From positions 1 through 64,000 of the forward strand of contig UQYG01000003.1 of assembly GCA_900545275.1 (NCBI GenBank): a stretch of DNA of 64,000 nt. The letters are read 5' to 3'. The translations under genes were made by a program, and so were the position numbers. Shown in pieces: positions 61,265 to 64,000 of the stretch (its first letter is position 1; each line of letters starts with the position of its first letter). The notes beneath the pieces are model-generated. The model ran no database searches. It had not been told where the DNA came from and saw only the letters and a list, made by a program, of their open reading frames with translations. Origin of the DNA: an uncultured Sutterella sp. (lineage in GTDB: Bacteria > Pseudomonadota > Gammaproteobacteria > Burkholderiales > Burkholderiaceae_F).

Positions 61265-61464
61265 GGCAAAGAGTCTCCGTTCGTCGTTGTGGGAGTGTTT
61301 TGGGATCTTCTCAACGATAGGCTGACTGCACGACGGCGCAAATTCTGAACGAACCCGACCGAACTCTCAAAATGTGAAGGATGTTTTTCGCACGAATGAC
61401 GTTATGGTCTGACGGAATAACGAACGGATCCCTCCGGCATGGGAGAAGCTCTTCTTGCGCGCGG
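61265..61464. other. Upstream region of the third molybdoenzyme operon
   Basis: These 200 bases must carry the operon promoter. Only a CGTTAT-N11-ATAACG inverted repeat at 61400-61422 stands out as a possible operator. Confidence 0.35.
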
Positions 61465-61612
61465 GACCTGAAAACCTTCGGTTTTCTCTTCGAAGCCCTT
61501 TGCGAAAGGAGCCTGCGTGTTTACGTCGAATCTCTCGTGGGGCAAGCTCTTGCATTATCAATGACTGCAAGCAAAAGGAAATCGATGCGGTGATCGAAAT
61601 GCCGAACGGTAT
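61465..61612 (+). pseudogene. DUF4143 ATPase relic, inverted C-terminal piece
   Basis: On the plus strand the sequence reads DLKTFGFLFEALCERSLRVY and, after frame changes near 61560, HYQ then DCKQKEIDAVIEMPNG. Together these are the successive late motifs of the DUF4143 domain found in AAA ATPases (typically FGFLFE-x3-RDLRVYA then HYRD-x3-EIDAVIE). The preceding part of the domain lies on the opposite strand at 61640-61882. No functional protein is possible. Confidence 0.7.
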
Positions 61613-61639
61613 CGGCGACCGTTCTTTTTCGATAGTTCC

Positions 61640-61882
61640 GAGGGAGACTTTTCGCGGCAACGCCCAGAAATGTCGCCGCAAGGGAGGGATCGCCGAAATG
61701 CCGTTTCGGGGCCTCCTTCACGCGAACCGACGAGCACACATTGGGGGGTGATCGTCGATCACGAAAAGCCGTTCAAGGGTGTCGAGGTGGGTTTTGACTG
61801 TTCGCCAAATCAGGTCCTGGCCGTCTGCAGCCTTTATGTCTTTCTGCAGCGTTCCAATGTCTACATCATGGAAATTCTCTAA
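61640..61882 (-). pseudogene. DUF4143 ATPase relic, middle piece
   Basis: On the minus strand the frame reads IGTLQKDIKAADGQDLIW, then VKTHLDTLERLFVIDDHPP, and after a frameshift near 61730 SSVRVKEAPKRHFGDPSLAA and TFLGVAAKSL. These are consecutive DUF4143 motifs (two-helix region, then KRHFVDPSLA). The similarity starts next to the 56-base palindrome at 61883 and stops at about 61638, beside the inverted piece. Confidence 0.72.
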
Positions 61883-61938
61883 TTTCCAAATCAGAAAATC
61901 TTCTGACATGTATGTCAGAGAATTTTCTGAAGTGGAAA
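61883..61938. repeat. 56-base imperfect palindrome
   Basis: Two 27-base arms match at 23 positions around a GT centre; shared blocks are TTTCCA, TCAGAAAAT and TCTGACAT. It lies exactly where the DUF4143 similarity begins. It could be a mobile-element end, a hairpin terminator relic or a binding site. Confidence 0.65.
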
Positions 61939-62058
61939 GATGGAAGAAAAGGAGGCCGGGCGTTGATCTTGGCCGGAAGGTCTTTGTGTCAACCTCTTGC
62001 CGAGGAGATTTCTTCGAAGTCTTTGTGGACACAAACTGGAGACAATAGATCCGGCCCC
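61939..62058. other. Short region downstream of the lysR gene
   Basis: This AT-richer stretch holds no recognisable gene. A minus-strand frame starting near 62032 that runs into the DUF4143 relic has no similarity before the palindrome and is probably not a gene. Confidence 0.3.
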
Positions 62059-63063
62059 CTATTTAACCGTTTCGCTCAGGTCCCAGACCGGATCGTAGAG
62101 ATCGAAGGATTCGGAAAGTTTTTTCGCGACCTCGTCCGGGTTGAGTCCGCGCAGCTTCTCCGCGATGACGGAGCGGAACCACTGCAGCGCCGGATCCCTT
62201 TCGCTCCGCTCATGCCAGATCATGCGGGCCTTCCAGACGACGGCGTTGGCCATCGGGGCGGCGGGAAGGATGGCGAGCGGCAGTTCCTTGACGAGACACT
62301 TTGCCGTAAAGGTGGGGAGCATGACGTAGAAGTCGGTTTCCAGAAGGAAAAAGGCGCTCGCGAGATAATAGCCGCAGTCCATGGCGACGCGGTCGTCCGC
62401 CCGGCGCACGGCGGCTTTTCCTTCGATCGATCCGTAGGTGAGCTTGATTTCTCTGTAGGGGGCGAGATCTTCCGCACGAAGTTTCCCGCCTTCGCGCCGA
62501 CGTTCCTCCATGAGATAGACGAGCGGATGGTCCTTGCGCACGACGAGGACGTGATCGGTGGCGAACAGCTCAAGCTCCCGGTAGTCGGACTCAAGCTGCA
62601 GGGGCGGCGCGTAAAAGGCGACGTCGATGTTGCCCGAGGCGAGGAGCCTCGGAAAGTCGTCGGTGAGCGGAACGCAGGAGAGATGCAGGCCAGGCGCGGT
62701 CCCGTAGAGGTCTTGAAGACACGGCATTAAAAAGCCGAAGATCGCGTTGTCGACGCCCGCCACGCGAATCGTGCTTCGCAGGTCGGCGGGCGAGAACTGT
62801 GCCGGACGGCGCACGATGTCGATGAGTTCGTCCTGCACGGCCCGCAGTTTCGGCAGAAGTTCGTTCATTCGGGCGGTCGGAACGAGTCCGTCGCGTCCGC
62901 GCAGGAAAAGCGGATCATGGAGGAGTCCCCGAAGCGTCGTCATCTGCCGCGAAGCCGTCGCGACGCTCACGTTCAGCTGTTGCGCGGTGAGCGTGATGGA
63001 ACGCGTATCCCAGACGGAGAGAAGGAACCAAATTTGCTCGGACGTGATGTGTTCGCGGTTCAT
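62059..63063 (-). CDS. LysR-family transcriptional regulator
   Basis: A 334-residue regulator with an N-terminal winged helix (SEQIWFLLSVWDTRSITLTA then QQLNVSVATASRQMTTLRGL) and an effector domain (LRSTIRVAGVDNAIFGFLMP, LLASGNIDVAFYAPP, DHVLVVRKDHPLV). It is of a different subgroup from the regulator at 13697-14650. It lies upstream of the Cys-type molybdoenzyme operon on the same strand, with the DUF4143 relic between; control of that operon is possible but unproven. Confidence 0.88.
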   Translation of the reverse strand: MNREHITSEQIWFLLSVWDTRSITLTAQQLNVSVATASRQMTTLRGLLHDPLFLRGRDGLVPTARMNELLPKLRAVQDELIDIVRRPAQFSPADLRSTIRVAGVDNAIFGFLMPCLQDLYGTAPGLHLSCVPLTDDFPRLLASGNIDVAFYAPPLQLESDYRELELFATDHVLVVRKDHPLVYLMEERRREGGKLRAEDLAPYREIKLTYGSIEGKAAVRRADDRVAMDCGYYLASAFFLLETDFYVMLPTFTAKCLVKELPLAILPAAPMANAVVWKARMIWHERSERDPALQWFRSVIAEKLRGLNPDEVAKKLSESFDLYDPVWDLSETVK

Positions 63064-63189
63064 GACGGGGTCGACCTTGAAATGGGAAAGCGCAAAAAGG
63101 AGGAAGCAGGCGCACTTCCGTCAGCCTATCAGCGGATCCCGCAAGTGGGAAGAGTTGACGCGGCGTCGTTTTCCCGAAAGGACGGGTGA

Positions 63190-63520
63190 AATCGTTGCCT
63201 GCCGTGCGGACGTTTTCGGGACGTGGCCCGAGCGTTGAGTGCGACTTCTTGTCGCCGAAGTAGGACTGTTTCGCAGGATCCAAGAACTTAGGAACGTGGT
63301 AGGGGCAGGCTTGTCCGCATATGTGGCGGCCGATGCATTTTGCCTGGTGGACGAGCACTTCGCCGCGCGGACCCTTGGGGATGGCCTTGACCGGGCGGAC
63401 CTCCATGAAGGCGGGTCTTCGTAGTGCGTGCAGGAGACGCTGATGAAGACGTTGATGCCGGCCTTTTCGTGTTCGACGCGCTCAAGGTGATTTCAAGCCG
63501 CGCCGGGAGGGGCGGGAAGG
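63190..63520 (-). pseudogene. Degenerate copy of the PsrB-type Fe-S subunit
   Basis: Minus-strand sequence aligning with residues 29-125 or so of the protein at 58413-59045. It reads ERVEHEKAGINVFISVSCTH, then after a one-base deletion near 63410 MEVRPVKAIPKGPRGEVLVH and CIGRHICGQACPY. The Trp before the first stretch is a stop codon (TGA), and at least four cluster cysteines are replaced: HCEDPAC is HYEDPAF, VCP is VRP, CIGC is CIGR. It cannot bind the clusters. The N and C termini are missing. Confidence 0.85.
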
Positions 63521-63552
63521 CGGGAGCGGTTTCCGAGGAGCGAGAATTTTTT

Positions 63553-63596
63553 CTTCTACAATCTTCTAATCTTCTACGAGATGTGGAAGATTAGAA
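63553..63596. repeat. CTTCTA direct repeats and hairpin
   Basis: CTTCTA occurs at 63553, 63563 and 63571. TTCTAATCTTC (63564-63574) pairs exactly with GAAGATTAGAA (63586-63596) around an 11-base loop, followed by GAAAA. It lies between the Fe-S relic and a PIN-like remnant. Confidence 0.5.
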
Positions 63597-63630
63597 GAAA
63601 ACCAAAGAAGAAAAAACGACGACTTCGGAC

Positions 63631-63777
63631 TTACGGCTTTTTCGTTGAGTCGTGTTGTCCTTCGGCTTCGAGCCAAACCTTAAGGAGCGTTGCGGGCGTC
63701 ACAACGCGCACGGGACAGTCTGGGTAGGCTTCGTGGAAAGCGGGGTTTTGGGAAAAATCGATTCTTGCAGGCTTCGC
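63631..63777 (-). pseudogene. C-terminal remnant of a PIN-domain-like toxin
   Basis: Forty-eight codons open on the minus strand to a TAA at 63631, reading RIDFSQNPAFHEAYPDCPVR then VVTPATLLKVWLEAE. The VxVxTPxxLLxxWLE ending resembles the C terminus of PIN-domain toxin proteins. A stop codon precedes it in frame and no start is present, so it is at most a fragment. The family call is tentative. Confidence 0.35.
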
Positions 63778-63857
63778 TCAATAAGGATCATGACGCACCA
63801 CCTGCGATGCAGACGAACGCTTCGATGTGAAGCGGTCCTTGATGGGATTTATGGAAA

Positions 63858-63919
63858 AATTCTCTATTGTGATAGCGAAATTTTCCGCGAAAAATTTTGT
63901 CGTAATAGAGATTTTTTTT
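63858..63919 (+). terminator. AT-rich terminator-like hairpin
   Basis: TCTCTATT (63861-63868) pairs with AATAGAGA (63904-63911), an inner AAATTTTC/GAAAAATTT stem adds support, and eight T follow. No plus-strand gene precedes it within the window, and the last 200 bases are otherwise featureless. Confidence 0.5.
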
Positions 63920-64000
63920 CTGATAAGAAAAGAGATCTCGATCCTTTTTCTCATCTGCTGCAATGAATAATTGTGACTATGGGGCGCCTGCGCAGACGGC

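Noticed and set aside
61718..62032. An intact small gene on the minus strand
   Set aside because: Only its second half matches DUF4143, it includes a 56-base palindrome and ends at a frameshift; it is part of a relic.

Overview
The window looks like chromosomal DNA of a GC-rich, Gram-negative betaproteobacterium. My best inference is a member of the Sutterellaceae (Sutterella or Parasutterella-like), a host-associated anaerobe or microaerophile. This rests on trimeric-porin-type outer membrane proteins, several Tat-exported molybdopterin oxidoreductases, a DcuC carrier and a hup/hya-type [NiFe] hydrogenase cluster with betaproteobacterial accessory genes (hupK, hybE, rubredoxin). No ribosomal RNA or marker gene fixes the taxonomy.

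Layout. 1-2.8 kb: a DMSO-reductase-like pair (dmsB partial, dmsA) transcribed leftward. 3-14.7 kb: an exported protein of unknown function, an M20 peptidase, a dcuC-pepF-porin run, a divergent PepF paralogue without its zinc motif, and a Tat-exported esterase divergent from a LysR regulator. 14.8-22.3 kb: a complete four-gene type I Zorya anti-phage system (zorABCD). 22.4-26.9 kb: an NAD(P)H oxidoreductase, then a FecBCD-type metal-chelate importer with an overlapping methyltransferase gene.

27-43.6 kb: a large [NiFe] hydrogenase region. hybE-hupK-hypABFCDE run leftward; the structural genes hyaABC and, further on, hyaD-hupF-hyaE-hyaF-hupI run rightward. The small subunit carries the extra cysteines of oxygen-tolerant group 1d enzymes. 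The rightward set is split by a decayed fic gene, an ISL3-type transposase remnant and a PepSY-like gene. 43.7-49.1 kb: a short UvrA paralogue, a YihY/BrkB membrane protein and a second porin. 49.3-52.1 kb: a second dmsAB pair, inverted relative to the first, whose dmsA has lost its Tat signal and three of four N-terminal Fe-S cysteines.

52.3-58.3 kb: a TacAT-like toxin-antitoxin pair, then housekeeping genes (cyclophilin, TPR protein, cysS, accA, tRNA-Glu, NlpE-like lipoprotein). 58.4-61.3 kb: a third molybdoenzyme pair, of the cysteine-ligated polysulfide/thiosulfate reductase type. 61.4-64 kb: a gene graveyard (a rearranged DUF4143 ATPase relic, a LysR gene, a degenerate copy of the neighbouring Fe-S subunit, a short PIN-like remnant).

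Together the genes suggest respiration on H2 with S- or N-oxide-type acceptors, uptake of dicarboxylates and peptides, and phage defence. Most gene boundaries were set from ribosome binding sites and family alignment made by eye; no database search was run.
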